Source: a virus
Reading direction: 5' to 3' (one strand)
Length of the DNA stretch: 64,000 nucleotides
IMG/VR virus record: IMGVR_UViG_3300021964_000021
Coordinates: 55,142 to 119,141 of that record
Shown here: piece after piece, positions 9,171-18,655 of the stretch
How the letters are laid out: every line of letters starts with the position of its first letter
Position numbering within the stretch: the stretch's first letter is position 1
Translations under genes and position numbers: made by a program
Notes under the pieces: generated by a model
What the model was told of the DNA's origin: nothing
Database searches by the model: none
The model's input: the letters and a program-made list of their open reading frames with translations, nothing else

Positions 9171-11876
9171 ATGGCAGTTAATACTCAAAGATTTTTGCCT
9201 TCAAGTGGTGGAGCATCTGCAACAACAAGACCAACAGCAACACTTGTCCCTTACAAAAAACCTTCTGGTGGGGCACTTGTAAAGCAACAATCTGATGATA
9301 GTAAAGAAGAAGAAATCACTCCTTCGTTGGAGGAGAATGTTGCTGCTATTAGAGTAACAACAAAGAAGATTGAAAAAATTATTGGTCGAACTTTAAAACT
9401 TAACAAGGATACAATGAGGTTCGAGGCGAGAACGAACCAAAAAAATCTTCGTGAAGAAAAGGAGAAAAAAAGAGAAAATAAAAAGAAGAAGGGTATAAAA
9501 ATGCCCAAGGGAATTAATATTCCTGGAACGGGATTTTTGGATGGAATTAGGAATTTTTTAGGAACAATAATTCTAGGTAGATTATTGGTGCTTTTGGTTG
9601 ATTATGCACCAAAAATTGCAGAGTTTGTTAAATTTATTTCCCCTATCGCTAAATTTATTGGTGATGTTGTTAGTGGACTTGCGGATAAATTAGTAACTGC
9701 AATTGACTTTGGATATAAAGTAAAGGATAAAATAGAAGAGACAACTAAAAATCTATTTGGTGATGATGGACTAAAGAAATTTAAAGAATTTCAAGGTCAT
9801 TTTACTAAATTCATGAATCTGGCAATGATCGCAATTATGCTTGCTGGAACTACTTCTTATGATGTTAACAAGGGAAGACGTGGAGGAGGTGGTAATAATC
9901 TTAATCGTAGAGGTGTAGATGCTGATGGATTTAAAAATCGTACTGGCAATGCTCTTCAAACTCAAAGAAATGCAAAAGGAAAATACACCCTTCTAGAGGG
10001 AGGTAGTTATAGAGACGATATTAAACAGAGATATACTCGAAGGTTTGGTGAAAAAGCTACTAGAAATAGATTTGGAGCAGCTGCTTCAAATGTTAGTAAG
10101 AAGGTAGCTACTAAAGGTCTTCGTGCTGGTGCAGGTAAGATCGCTGGTAAGATTCCAATTGTTGGTCCTCTGATTGACTTTGGAATCAGAGCATTTATTT
10201 TTAAAGAACCACTTGGTAAAGCAGCAGCAGGTGCTGTTGGTGCTGGTGTTGGACAAGCACTTGGAACTTGGTTAGGTGGTGTTGTTGGTGGTCTTGCTGG
10301 ATCCGTCGTACCAATTGTTGGTAATCTTCTTGGTGCTGCAGGTGGTGCTACATTAGGTGGACTGATTGGTGGTGTTATTGGTGATCAAATTGGTATCAGT
10401 CTTTACAATGTTCTTACAAATAAAGAAGATGCAGGTGCTGTTGAAGATGCTAGTCTTGAAGCGAAGGAAAAGGGTGGTGTAGTTGGTAAGGAAGAATATG
10501 AATCGGAGAGAGAGAAGAGAGCAAGAAATGCAAGAATCCAGAAGATAATGCCCTCAAGTGATCAACACATGAAGGTTAATGTTGCGAGAGCAAAACAAGC
10601 CAAAGGAAGGAAGGGCAATATTTTTAATAGATTATTCTCCTTTATGACAGATGCTGCTGAGACTGTCACTTCATTTGTCAATCCATTTGATAAAATTAAA
10701 GACGCTGTAAAGAAATTAAGAGCAACTAATAGTGGTATTTTAAGTAAGATCATGGCACTTGGTGCTGATCTTATTGCGGGTAAAAAACCAGACGCTAGAT
10801 CAATTAAGGCTATTGTTAAAACATTAATAACATTTTTTGATGCTGCTATCCCTGCACCAATAGGATTAATCACTAACATACTGCAAAAGTTAGCAAATGG
10901 TGGTTATGTTCTTGAGACTCCACAAGAACAAAAGAAGAGAACTCGTGAGTTTACTAAAATAGTTGAACGTAAGTTTCTGCGGGATGCTACTAGAGACACT
11001 ACACGGGCACTGAATGTTATTAAGGGTATTAAGGGGGAGACGGATGAACAAGCTGCTCGTAGGAGTGGTGGTGGTAATAATCCAACTACTCCTCTTGTTC
11101 CTGGAGGAAATAGACCAGCAAGTGCGGGAGCAACATTAAGCGGTTCTGATAAATTGGGTGGTGTGAGTGGCACTTCTGGTAGTGTTGCTATTAATGGTGC
11201 AGAGCAGACTGCCTTAAGTGTATCTTATACTCCTTTTGCAGAATCAGACATTCAAAAGGGTGGTGTTGTAATTACATCGGCTAAAGGGTACAGGAGAAGA
11301 ACTAATAGTACTCATAATGGATATGATATCGCTGCACCTACGGATACCCCAATGTATGCATATTTGGATGGAGAAGTGACTCATGCCAATGCCACAGACA
11401 TTAATGGTGCTGGATATGGTTACTGGATTGTATGGAAAGATTCTGTTCATGGTGCTTATCACTTCTTCGGTCATTTACATAGACCCCCTGCATTGGGTGT
11501 TGGTGCTAAGTTCAAAGCGGGTGCATTACTTGGCAACGTTGGTAGCACTGGTAGATCTACTGGACCACACTTGCACTGGGAAATATCTAATAGTCCTCCC
11601 GCAGCGAATGGTCAGTTCAGTAGTTACCTAGATCCTGGAAATTGGGTTAATACTCATGGAGCTCAAAAGAAAGAACCTCAAATAACACCACCTACCCCTA
11701 CAACCACTCCAGATGATATATCATCAAAAGCAGACTATGAAATAACTGGAACGGTTATTGCAGTCCATGAAACTACTAAGATTGTAAGAGTTCCTGTTCT
11801 AAACCGTAGGGGTCGTGAAGTAGGAACTAAGAATGTGACTGTTCATAAGGATGCTACAGTCATTGCACCTACTTGA
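9171..11876 (+). CDS. Tape-measure-like tail protein B with C-terminal M23 (LytM) peptidase domain
   Basis: A 901-residue protein starting one base after the upstream stop. Residues about 50-65 repeat the upstream protein's module (SLEENVAAIRVTTKKIEKI), followed by Lys-rich coiled coil and the GTIILGRLLVLLVDY hydrophobic segment. A long Gly/Ala-rich hydrophobic stretch lies around residues 345-410. Residues about 710-820 form an M23 endopeptidase domain: HNGYDIAAP (zinc His and Asp), a GHLH element, GNVGSTGRSTGPHLHWE with the HxH zinc ligand pair. Such domains cleave peptidoglycan cross-links, so this may open the host wall during DNA injection. That would complement the gp5-like protein, which lacks a visible lysozyme domain. 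Confidence 0.75.
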   Translation: MAVNTQRFLPSSGGASATTRPTATLVPYKKPSGGALVKQQSDDSKEEEITPSLEENVAAIRVTTKKIEKIIGRTLKLNKDTMRFEARTNQKNLREEKEKKRENKKKKGIKMPKGINIPGTGFLDGIRNFLGTIILGRLLVLLVDYAPKIAEFVKFISPIAKFIGDVVSGLADKLVTAIDFGYKVKDKIEETTKNLFGDDGLKKFKEFQGHFTKFMNLAMIAIMLAGTTSYDVNKGRRGGGGNNLNRRGVDADGFKNRTGNALQTQRNAKGKYTLLEGGSYRDDIKQRYTRRFGEKATRNRFGAAASNVSKKVATKGLRAGAGKIAGKIPIVGPLIDFGIRAFIFKEPLGKAAAGAVGAGVGQALGTWLGGVVGGLAGSVVPIVGNLLGAAGGATLGGLIGGVIGDQIGISLYNVLTNKEDAGAVEDASLEAKEKGGVVGKEEYESEREKRARNARIQKIMPSSDQHMKVNVARAKQAKGRKGNIFNRLFSFMTDAAETVTSFVNPFDKIKDAVKKLRATNSGILSKIMALGADLIAGKKPDARSIKAIVKTLITFFDAAIPAPIGLITNILQKLANGGYVLETPQEQKKRTREFTKIVERKFLRDATRDTTRALNVIKGIKGETDEQAARRSGGGNNPTTPLVPGGNRPASAGATLSGSDKLGGVSGTSGSVAINGAEQTALSVSYTPFAESDIQKGGVVITSAKGYRRRTNSTHNGYDIAAPTDTPMYAYLDGEVTHANATDINGAGYGYWIVWKDSVHGAYHFFGHLHRPPALGVGAKFKAGALLGNVGSTGRSTGPHLHWEISNSPPAANGQFSSYLDPGNWVNTHGAQKKEPQITPPTPTTTPDDISSKADYEITGTVIAVHETTKIVRVPVLNRRGREVGTKNVTVHKDATVIAPT

Positions 11877-11883
11877 TTAAATA
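11876..11883 (+). promoter_or_regulatory. Late-promoter-like element (ATTAAATA)
   Basis: ATTAAATA overlaps the stop of the M23 tail gene and lies 20 bases before the gp27-like gene. It differs from TATAAATA at two positions, and position relative to the gene matches the other late elements in this window. Confidence 0.4.
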
Positions 11884-11903
11884 ATAAGTAATCTATAGAT
11901 ACC

Positions 11904-13526
11904 ATGCCTACAGCAAATCTAGCAACTAATTCAGGTAATATCTCAAAACTTGAGATATTCTCAAATAAAGTAAATGGCAGCAAAGACATCTCTGCTGGTG
12001 TTGTAGAGTGTGATTATTATGAGAGTATTCTTGAACCGACAGTAAGATTTTCTATTCTAGTTGCAGATTCTGGACATGAAGTTGGTGGTGGAGAACAGGC
12101 AGTATCTGCAATTCAATATTTAAAATTATCAGGTTCAGAGAAGGTGCATCTTACACTAGAAGATGCTTATGGTAATAAGTTGAAGTATGAGGGTGATAAT
12201 GCTTTATATGTGGAGAAGGTAAGGAATATAACATCATCTCAAAGTGGGGTGATGTATGTTATTGATTTGTTTTCAAGAGAGGCAGTTGCGAATGATCTTG
12301 TAGCATGTGAAGTTTATCGTAGATTTGATGGTGAAATAAGTGCTACAGCAACTGCCATTCTTAATGATGCACTAAAGACTACAAAAAATATTATTGTTGA
12401 TAGCACTGCAAATAAATTTAATGTTGAAGGTAGAGGTAAAAAACCATTCAGACTATTGGCAGAGATTGCTACTAGAGGAGTATCTGCCAAGTCTCAGAGT
12501 AGTGCAGGATACCTATTTTTTGAGACATATGATGGATTTAATTTTAGATCAATTGACAATTTATTTGATGATTCTGAAGGTGCTAGAGCATACATTTATA
12601 ATAATAGTACAGAACTTCCTGCGGGATATGAGGCAAAGATTATCAGTTATGATGCAGATCAAAGCATAAGTGTATCTAAAAATCTAAAGTCTGGTTCATA
12701 TGGTACAGTATTAGAAACGTCTAATACATTCTCTCACATTTTTAATCCAAGGGAACAAGAGATAACCACTGATGAGCAAAAGATACATGGTGGACTAGAA
12801 GTTCCAGAACTAGCCAAAGAATTTATTGAAGTATTCCAGAGCACTGTATCAAAGAGGTTCTCTAAAAAGGATGATGTTGGAAATCTTCCTACGGGATCTG
12901 TAGAGGAGCAGGTCGATCAAGCAACAGAACCAAATTTAAAGTTGGATGAAGTCATATTGCAGAGTGCTATGACCTATAATAAATTATTCAGTTTAGACAT
13001 TACTATTGTAGTTCCAGGAGATTACACTTTAAGAGCTGGTTCTATTGTTCATGCTGACTTCCCACAAAAAGACGCCAAGATGGAGAAGGGGGATGATTTT
13101 GATAAGGAATTAAGTGGACTTTATATTGTATCTGATATCTGCACTCACTTGACTCAGAGTCATACTTTGACTAAAATGAGATTAGTTAGGGATTCATATG
13201 GTAGACAACCAAATAGAAGCACTGCGACTTCTGGAGCTCCTATTTCAATAGGTCAAGAGAGTTCAAAGGGTATATTTGGTTCTGGATTATCCAATCCATT
13301 CTCTGTATTGGGTAATACTGATGATTCTATTGCAAAATTCTTATCAGCAGAAGAGAGAGATCTCGTCAATAAATGGAATAGTGGTACTTGGGAACCAAGT
13401 GGAACTACTGATAACATTACAAATGTGATTGATAAAACATCTGTTGGTAAAAATATTGATGTTGATTTGGATGCTGGTTATGATGACCCTAACTTCAAAC
13501 CAGAAGATTATCTGGATTTAGACTAA
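11904..13526 (+). CDS. 27: Baseplate hub protein gp27-like
   Basis: A 540-residue protein with hub features: KLEIFSNK near residue 16, VVECDYYESILEPTVRFSILVADSG (residues about 33-57), KLSGSEKVHLTLEDAYG, and an internal RLLAEIATRGVS...GYLFFETYDGFNFRSIDNLF block. This arrangement is that of the gp27-type trimeric hub, which connects the spike gp5 to the tail tube. T4 gp27 is 391 residues; the extra C-terminal 130 residues are acidic and low in complexity. It lies three genes after gp26/gp51 and two before the gp5-like protein, as expected for the hub. Confidence 0.7.
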   Translation: MPTANLATNSGNISKLEIFSNKVNGSKDISAGVVECDYYESILEPTVRFSILVADSGHEVGGGEQAVSAIQYLKLSGSEKVHLTLEDAYGNKLKYEGDNALYVEKVRNITSSQSGVMYVIDLFSREAVANDLVACEVYRRFDGEISATATAILNDALKTTKNIIVDSTANKFNVEGRGKKPFRLLAEIATRGVSAKSQSSAGYLFFETYDGFNFRSIDNLFDDSEGARAYIYNNSTELPAGYEAKIISYDADQSISVSKNLKSGSYGTVLETSNTFSHIFNPREQEITTDEQKIHGGLEVPELAKEFIEVFQSTVSKRFSKKDDVGNLPTGSVEEQVDQATEPNLKLDEVILQSAMTYNKLFSLDITIVVPGDYTLRAGSIVHADFPQKDAKMEKGDDFDKELSGLYIVSDICTHLTQSHTLTKMRLVRDSYGRQPNRSTATSGAPISIGQESSKGIFGSGLSNPFSVLGNTDDSIAKFLSAEERDLVNKWNSGTWEPSGTTDNITNVIDKTSVGKNIDVDLDAGYDDPNFKPEDYLDLD

Positions 13527-13532
13527 TAAATA
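13524..13532 (+). promoter_or_regulatory. Late promoter (TAATAAATA) before CP12 gene
   Basis: TAATAAATA overlaps the gp27-like stop codon and lies 22 bases before the CP12-like start. It suggests that this metabolic gene is transcribed with the late structural genes. Confidence 0.5.
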
Positions 13533-13554
13533 ATCAATAACTCGATCAACCATT

Positions 13555-13782
13555 ATGGATAACATCGAACAACACATCGAGGTAGATAAAAATATCCTTG
13601 AGGATCCTACTACCTCTCCACAACAACGTCGTCACATCGAGGAAGAATTACACGACCTCGAAGATTGGGTAGAGCATCATAAAGAAGAGATCGAAGCGGG
13701 GGATCATCATGATCCATCTCCACTTGAACTTTATTGTGATCAAAACCCATCCGCACTTGAATGCAAGATTCACGATAATTGA
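13555..13782 (+). CDS. cp12: CP12-like Calvin-cycle inhibitor
   Basis: A 75-residue, acidic, His/Glu-rich protein. The C-terminus LELYCDQNPSALECKIHDN reproduces the CP12 C-terminal signature: a Cys pair spaced C-x8-C (C61 and C70) within CDxNPxxxEC, ending in an acidic YDD-like tail. In cyanobacteria CP12 bridges GAPDH and phosphoribulokinase, shutting off the Calvin cycle. Cyanophages use it to push carbon through the pentose-phosphate pathway. The N-terminal Cys pair of many plant and cyanobacterial CP12 proteins is absent here. It sits between two baseplate genes, far from talC (43469) and gnd (50587), which serve the same metabolic switch. Confidence 0.8.
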   Translation: MDNIEQHIEVDKNILEDPTTSPQQRRHIEEELHDLEDWVEHHKEEIEAGDHHDPSPLELYCDQNPSALECKIHDN

Positions 13783-13791
13783 TTTATATAA

Positions 13792-16563
13792 ATGGCAACC
13801 TATCTTACACACCCATTTTATGATGAAGGCAAGTCGTCCATGTTTTGGACGGGTATTGTTGCACCTAGAGAAGTCTGGGCAAGAGATGATGAACTTCTTT
13901 CAGATCGCTCAGAACTTAAAAATTGGGGTTATCGTGTAAAGGTTAGGATAGAAGGAGTTCACTCTCCAGATAAAAACGTACAAAGTGATGACCAGCTCCC
14001 TTGGGTTGTGGTTGGTTCGTCAAGTGCAGGGTCTGGTCATAAAAAGACAGGACTAACACCAGGGATTACTCAAGGATCAAAGGTTGTAGGTTATTGGGAA
14101 GACCCTGCAAAAAAAGAAGGACCAGTTTATCTTTATACTGTTCCAAATAATGATCAGCTTCTTCTGCCTAAGAATCAACCAGAGAATAATGGATTCATTC
14201 CTTATAGTGGATATAAGGATTGGGATCTTGTTGGTGGTCATTCTATTCCTGCATTTCAGGGTAATCCTTTAGAAGGTTTTACTTCTCCAAATATTATGTC
14301 ACTCAGTGATAAGACAATGATGAAGGAACCATCCTTCCCCTTGTCTACTCCTACAGAGTGTGGGGAAAGTGAATTGAGTTCCATTGGAGTTTACATGAAG
14401 GAACTCATTGCAAAGATTGAGAGGGCAACTGATCAATTAAATAGTTGGGAGAGTGCTGCTCAAGGATGGATTGCTGATAAACAGAAGTGGATTAATGAGA
14501 AGGCAGCAGAAGCTTCTGAGTTTATATCTCTTGGATTAAAAAACTTATTTAAGGATATTAGGAAGTTTGTTGAAGAGCAAATTAATGAAAAAACTAAATT
14601 TTTAGCGGAACTTATAAATCCACCAGATAGAGATAAAGCAAAAGTTGCTAAGGATGCTCTGATTGAACTGATTGTTTGTCTGTTCAATAAAATGATTGGC
14701 AACCTTAAAGCAATGGTTGGCAACTTTTTGACTCAGATGCTTGATCGTTATATTAACGTTCCTGCATGTGCAGTTCAAAATTTTATTGCTAGTCTTTTAG
14801 GAAATACTCTTGGTGCTCTTACTGGTGCTATAAATTCAATTATTAATAATATATCTTCTCTACTTGGTGGTGCATTTAGTATTGCTGGAGCTATTCTTGG
14901 TATTCTTGGTCAAATTGCAGGATTCCTTGTTTGTGAAGAAAAGCAAGAGTGCCCAGATACGAAAGAGTGGAATATCTTTGAAGGTGGATCTCCTCCAATA
15001 ACTTTAGATTTAGATAGTATTATTAATCAAGCAAAGGGAATCGCAGCATCTGCATCAAACTTAGTAGATATTGATAATCTTGCATCTATTGATTTTGATG
15101 GTCTAATTAGCGATGCAGTTCAGTCTATAAATGGTTGTAATGTTGGACCTTTATTTTGTGGACCACCTCAAGTAACCTTCTGGGGTGGTGGTGGATCTGG
15201 TGCGAGGGGTAATGCAATCGTCAGTGCTGCTGGAGAACTTTTGGGTGTTGATTTAATTGCTGGTGGTCTCGGATACAAAAAAGCACCAGGTATTCAAATT
15301 AAGGATAATTGTGGCAAGGGTGGTGGAGTTCGAGCTCAAGTAATAACTGCTCCAGATGGTGGAGTAGATCCTCAGACTGGGGATCCAACACTTAGAGTTG
15401 TTCAAGTTGTGATTAAAGATCCTGGTGGTGGATTTATATCTAGACCAAATGGAGATCTTGGTGGTGATGGTAGAGTCTGGGCACCATCAGATTATACTGT
15501 TGTTAAAAGAGGTGATGGAAGATGGGAGAAGTTTCCACCTGGAAGAGATTCTGATGAAGATATTGATCCTCGTGAGGGAGACACTGTAATTCGTCCTGAA
15601 GATAGGGCGGTTTATGAGGGTGGAATTCCTATTATTGGACCAGGTGGCAGAATAACTCCAGGTGTAGGTGGTAGAGAAGATGATAGTGGAAGTGGAATCC
15701 CAACTGGAGAATCTCAAGAAGAAAGACTTGCAAGACTTAGAGGTACAACTACTATTCCAGGTACAGGTCCAGGTGGTGCAACTGAGTTTGATGCATTCCC
15801 AACTATAGATGTTGGAAGTTATCCTACAATTCTATACTTGTGCGATATTAATATTGAGAATCATGGTATCAATTATAGCGATGGCGATCGAGTTGTTATT
15901 GAACCAAGCAATGGAACTGAAGTAGTTCCTACTTTTGGACCATTCGGTGTATTGCAGTCACTTAGAATTGTAAAAGCTGGTAAGGGATTTGTTGAAAGAC
16001 CTCTTATTTACATTGAATCAGAAACAGGTTATAATGCTATATTGAAACCAGTATTCTGTGTTGAGAGAATTGGTGATGATGTAGATGGCAATGTCCCAGA
16101 AGATCCTATTCTTGGTGGCATTGTATCTGTTGTAAATTGTGTTGGTATCATTGAGAATAAAGAATTTGCTGGTTATATCAATGGACAGCCATATTATGGA
16201 CCAACACATCAACATAGGGGAGTGAAGATGGTTGGTGCTCAGCATACGCAGAGAGCACATCCTTTAGTTTGGGATACTATTGGTGAAAGTTTATCTAATT
16301 ATGATAATCGTTTCCAATGGTTAGATGGTAATTTACTTCAGGTTATACGACCAACAAGTACAACATCACCAATATCATCACAACCATCTCCACCTTCAAG
16401 TTCAAACTCTGGAGGTCAATTGAACATGGGAACACAGGTTGTCGAGACTTCATCTTCTACTCCAGCACAACCCTCTAGTGCTCCACCTTCACCAACTCCA
16501 CCTTCACCAACCCCAACTCCACCATCACCTCCTTCTTCTGGTGGTGGAGGATACGGATACTAA
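13792..16563 (+). CDS. 5: gp5-like baseplate hub/spike protein with N-terminal OB-fold
   Basis: A 923-residue protein. Residues 1-115 align by eye with the gp5 OB-fold: MFWTGIV, VRIEGVHSPDK, LPWVVVGSSSAGSG and GSKVVGYWED. Residues about 200-300 are helical and charged, followed by a hydrophobic Gly/Ala/Ile-rich stretch (about 325-375). Gly-rich repeats of the form LDLIAGGLGYKKAPGI and GPGGR follow, and the last 65 residues are Pro/Ser-rich. No T4-type lysozyme domain is apparent, and the C-terminal beta-helix seems to be encoded separately by the next gene. It should form the hub centre with the gp27-like protein. Confidence 0.7.
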   Translation: MATYLTHPFYDEGKSSMFWTGIVAPREVWARDDELLSDRSELKNWGYRVKVRIEGVHSPDKNVQSDDQLPWVVVGSSSAGSGHKKTGLTPGITQGSKVVGYWEDPAKKEGPVYLYTVPNNDQLLLPKNQPENNGFIPYSGYKDWDLVGGHSIPAFQGNPLEGFTSPNIMSLSDKTMMKEPSFPLSTPTECGESELSSIGVYMKELIAKIERATDQLNSWESAAQGWIADKQKWINEKAAEASEFISLGLKNLFKDIRKFVEEQINEKTKFLAELINPPDRDKAKVAKDALIELIVCLFNKMIGNLKAMVGNFLTQMLDRYINVPACAVQNFIASLLGNTLGALTGAINSIINNISSLLGGAFSIAGAILGILGQIAGFLVCEEKQECPDTKEWNIFEGGSPPITLDLDSIINQAKGIAASASNLVDIDNLASIDFDGLISDAVQSINGCNVGPLFCGPPQVTFWGGGGSGARGNAIVSAAGELLGVDLIAGGLGYKKAPGIQIKDNCGKGGGVRAQVITAPDGGVDPQTGDPTLRVVQVVIKDPGGGFISRPNGDLGGDGRVWAPSDYTVVKRGDGRWEKFPPGRDSDEDIDPREGDTVIRPEDRAVYEGGIPIIGPGGRITPGVGGREDDSGSGIPTGESQEERLARLRGTTTIPGTGPGGATEFDAFPTIDVGSYPTILYLCDINIENHGINYSDGDRVVIEPSNGTEVVPTFGPFGVLQSLRIVKAGKGFVERPLIYIESETGYNAILKPVFCVERIGDDVDGNVPEDPILGGIVSVVNCVGIIENKEFAGYINGQPYYGPTHQHRGVKMVGAQHTQRAHPLVWDTIGESLSNYDNRFQWLDGNLLQVIRPTSTTSPISSQPSPPSSSNSGGQLNMGTQVVETSSSTPAQPSSAPPSPTPPSPTPTPPSPPSSGGGGYGY

Positions 16564-16577
16564 ACGTATAATAACAA

Positions 16578-17165
16578 ATGGCAGGACCAAAGATACATAA
16601 CCCAATAGACTTGGGTAACGACTTCGGGCACATTAAATTTGGGCACATAACTCCTAGATATGAATATGCTGGAGTTTTAGTTCGCAATGGGCATCCAGGA
16701 ATGTCTGCTGAGCACTACATGATGCTCATGTCTTCTGGTACGATGGCAGGAGGAACTATCAATAGATGTCCTGGTGTTTATCAAATTCATTGTGGCGAAG
16801 ATCCTGTTAATGACACTGCCATGGTGATAAATGCAGCAAGAGGTGATATAATTCTAAAGGCACCAAAAGGTAGAATCAGGTTAGATGCTAGAAATATTGA
16901 TTTAAAAGCAACTGGTCCTAATAACCAGAGTGGACATATTAATATTGAATCTAATGAAAAAGTTACCATTAAATCTAAAAATATAGAGGTTAATGGTGAT
17001 GCTGTTGCAAAATTTCTATCTTCAGGAACATGTGAATTAGTTGGTAATGCATCTCTTAATTTTTATGGGGGTATGATTGATTGTGCTGATTCTGCAACAA
17101 CTGTTAAACCATCTAAAGGAACATCGCCATTTGAATCTCAACAAAGAACTGGAGGATTTTTATAA
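16578..17165 (+). CDS. Spike beta-helix protein (separate gp5 C-terminal needle)
   Basis: A 195-residue protein. Residues about 75-165 contain short alternating beta-strand repeats (GDIILKAPKGRIRLDARNI, then GHINIESNEKVTIKSKNIEV, then AKFLSSGTCELVGNASLNF) typical of the triple beta-helix of gp5C and VgrG spikes. The N-terminal region (GHIKFGHITPRYEYAGVL, HPGMSAEHYMML) is likely the docking part. It follows the OB-fold protein after 14 bases, so hub OB-fold and needle appear to be two polypeptides. The stop overlaps the next start. Confidence 0.7.
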   Translation: MAGPKIHNPIDLGNDFGHIKFGHITPRYEYAGVLVRNGHPGMSAEHYMMLMSSGTMAGGTINRCPGVYQIHCGEDPVNDTAMVINAARGDIILKAPKGRIRLDARNIDLKATGPNNQSGHINIESNEKVTIKSKNIEVNGDAVAKFLSSGTCELVGNASLNFYGGMIDCADSATTVKPSKGTSPFESQQRTGGFL

Positions 17166-17935
17166 TGAAAGTACCTGATTTAGAAGTTAAAAAGACTCTA
17201 TATGTTGGAGAGGGTGATCCTAGTGTCCCTCTAGGAAAGGGTCCTCTTCAAATTAGAGGAGGTGCTTATATTGAATCTCCAGCAGTCTTTGGAGCAATTC
17301 CACCATTTTTATTGGCTAATGTAAATATTGGACCAGCTATCAATCCAGATATTACAGTACCTCCACTGATTCCTGGTGCTCTTTGTACAGGAATTAATAA
17401 TCCATATTCTCTTGCAGTTCAAGGATCCTCAGCATTTTTGGGTGTTATTGATACTAACTCTAGCATTAATGCTGGAATGAATATCATCGCTCAGGGCGAG
17501 GTCATGTCTCGTTGTGGTGGACATATTTTATCTGCTAAGAAGAACTTTGACATTCCTCACCCAACAAAAGAGGGATGGAGATTACGCCATACTTGTCCTG
17601 AGGGACCAACAAATGACGTATACATAAGAGGTAAACTTAAGAATAATAGTGTAATTGAACTTCCTGAATATTGGAGAGAATTGGTAGATCCTGATTCAAT
17701 TACAGTGTCTATTACTCCAGTTGGCAGTCATCAAGATATTATTATCCACAGAATTGAAGACAATAGAGTCTTCCTTCACTCTGCTAAACCTATTAATTGT
17801 CATTATCATGTATATGGTGAGCGAGTAGATGGTGAGAAACTAATTCCAGAATATGAGGGTGCAACTCCCGCAGACTATCCAGGTAATAACGACGAGTATT
17901 CGGTGTCTGGATATCATTATGATACTAAGAGGTAA
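17165..17935 (+). CDS. Virion structural/fibre protein, tandem paralogue 1
   Basis: A 256-residue protein. The N-terminal half is Pro/Gly/Ile-rich; the C-terminal half holds the block FDIPHPTKEGWRLRHTCPEG, VYIRGKLKNNSVIELPEYW, LVDPDSITVSITPVG and EYEGATPADYPG. The same block order recurs in the adjacent gene, so the two arose by duplication. Cyanophage fibre-like proteins carry this domain, but its exact role is unknown to me. Location directly after the spike suggests a baseplate-associated fibre or tip. Confidence 0.6.
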   Translation: MKVPDLEVKKTLYVGEGDPSVPLGKGPLQIRGGAYIESPAVFGAIPPFLLANVNIGPAINPDITVPPLIPGALCTGINNPYSLAVQGSSAFLGVIDTNSSINAGMNIIAQGEVMSRCGGHILSAKKNFDIPHPTKEGWRLRHTCPEGPTNDVYIRGKLKNNSVIELPEYWRELVDPDSITVSITPVGSHQDIIIHRIEDNRVFLHSAKPINCHYHVYGERVDGEKLIPEYEGATPADYPGNNDEYSVSGYHYDTKR

Positions 17936-17937
17936 TT

Positions 17938-18645
17938 ATGGCAGAATTTATTCCACAGCAATCTGATACATCTGATTGTGCAGATCGTCCTGTTAATGGA
18001 ACCCCATCGTCAAAATATGATTACATTGTAAAATCTAGTACAGGTGATCCTGATTATCCAGCAGAGGCATGTACTCCATATCTTCTTTATAATGTTAAAG
18101 CTCAAAATCTTCAACTAGATAAGGATATTGTTGCTTGTCAAAATATTACCGCTGCTGGCACGATCAAAGCATCGACCTTTAATGGTCAGATTAATGTACA
18201 ATCTTGGAAGGGATTTGACATTACTCACCCCAATAAAGAAAATCATAGATTGAGGCACATCTGTGCGGAAGGTCCTGAAGCAGGTGTTTATATTAGAGGG
18301 ACACTAAAGGATAAAAATGTTATTGAACTTCCTTCTTATTGGGAAGGATTGATTGATCCAAATACAATTACGGTTACTTTGACTCAAATTGGATACTCTC
18401 AAGATCTAATTGTAGATAGAGAAATTCCTGAGTGGGGTAAAGTGATCAAGGTTAGATCTGGTTCTGGTGCTAATGTCTATTGCTTCTATGAAGTATGGGC
18501 AGCGAGAATTGATGGTGAACCTTTGATTGTTGAATATGAAGGTGCAACTCCTGCCGATTATCCTGGCAGTGACAAGCAGTTTTCTATCTCTGGATATGAT
18601 TATGATGCACGCGGTGATAAAAGCACTAAAGACATCAAATTATAA
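17938..18645 (+). CDS. Virion structural/fibre protein, tandem paralogue 2
   Basis: A 235-residue protein sharing with the upstream gene the blocks FDITHPNKENHRLRHICAEG, VYIRGTLKDKNVIELPSYW, LIDPNTITVTLTQIG and EYEGATPADYPG. The N-terminal 80 residues differ (SDTSDCADRPVNGTPSSKYD), which suggests a different docking partner with the same distal domain. It is followed by an AAGGAG ribosome-binding site for the next gene. Confidence 0.6.
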   Translation: MAEFIPQQSDTSDCADRPVNGTPSSKYDYIVKSSTGDPDYPAEACTPYLLYNVKAQNLQLDKDIVACQNITAAGTIKASTFNGQINVQSWKGFDITHPNKENHRLRHICAEGPEAGVYIRGTLKDKNVIELPSYWEGLIDPNTITVTLTQIGYSQDLIVDREIPEWGKVIKVRSGSGANVYCFYEVWAARIDGEPLIVEYEGATPADYPGSDKQFSISGYDYDARGDKSTKDIKL

Positions 18646-18655
18646 GGAGTAATTT

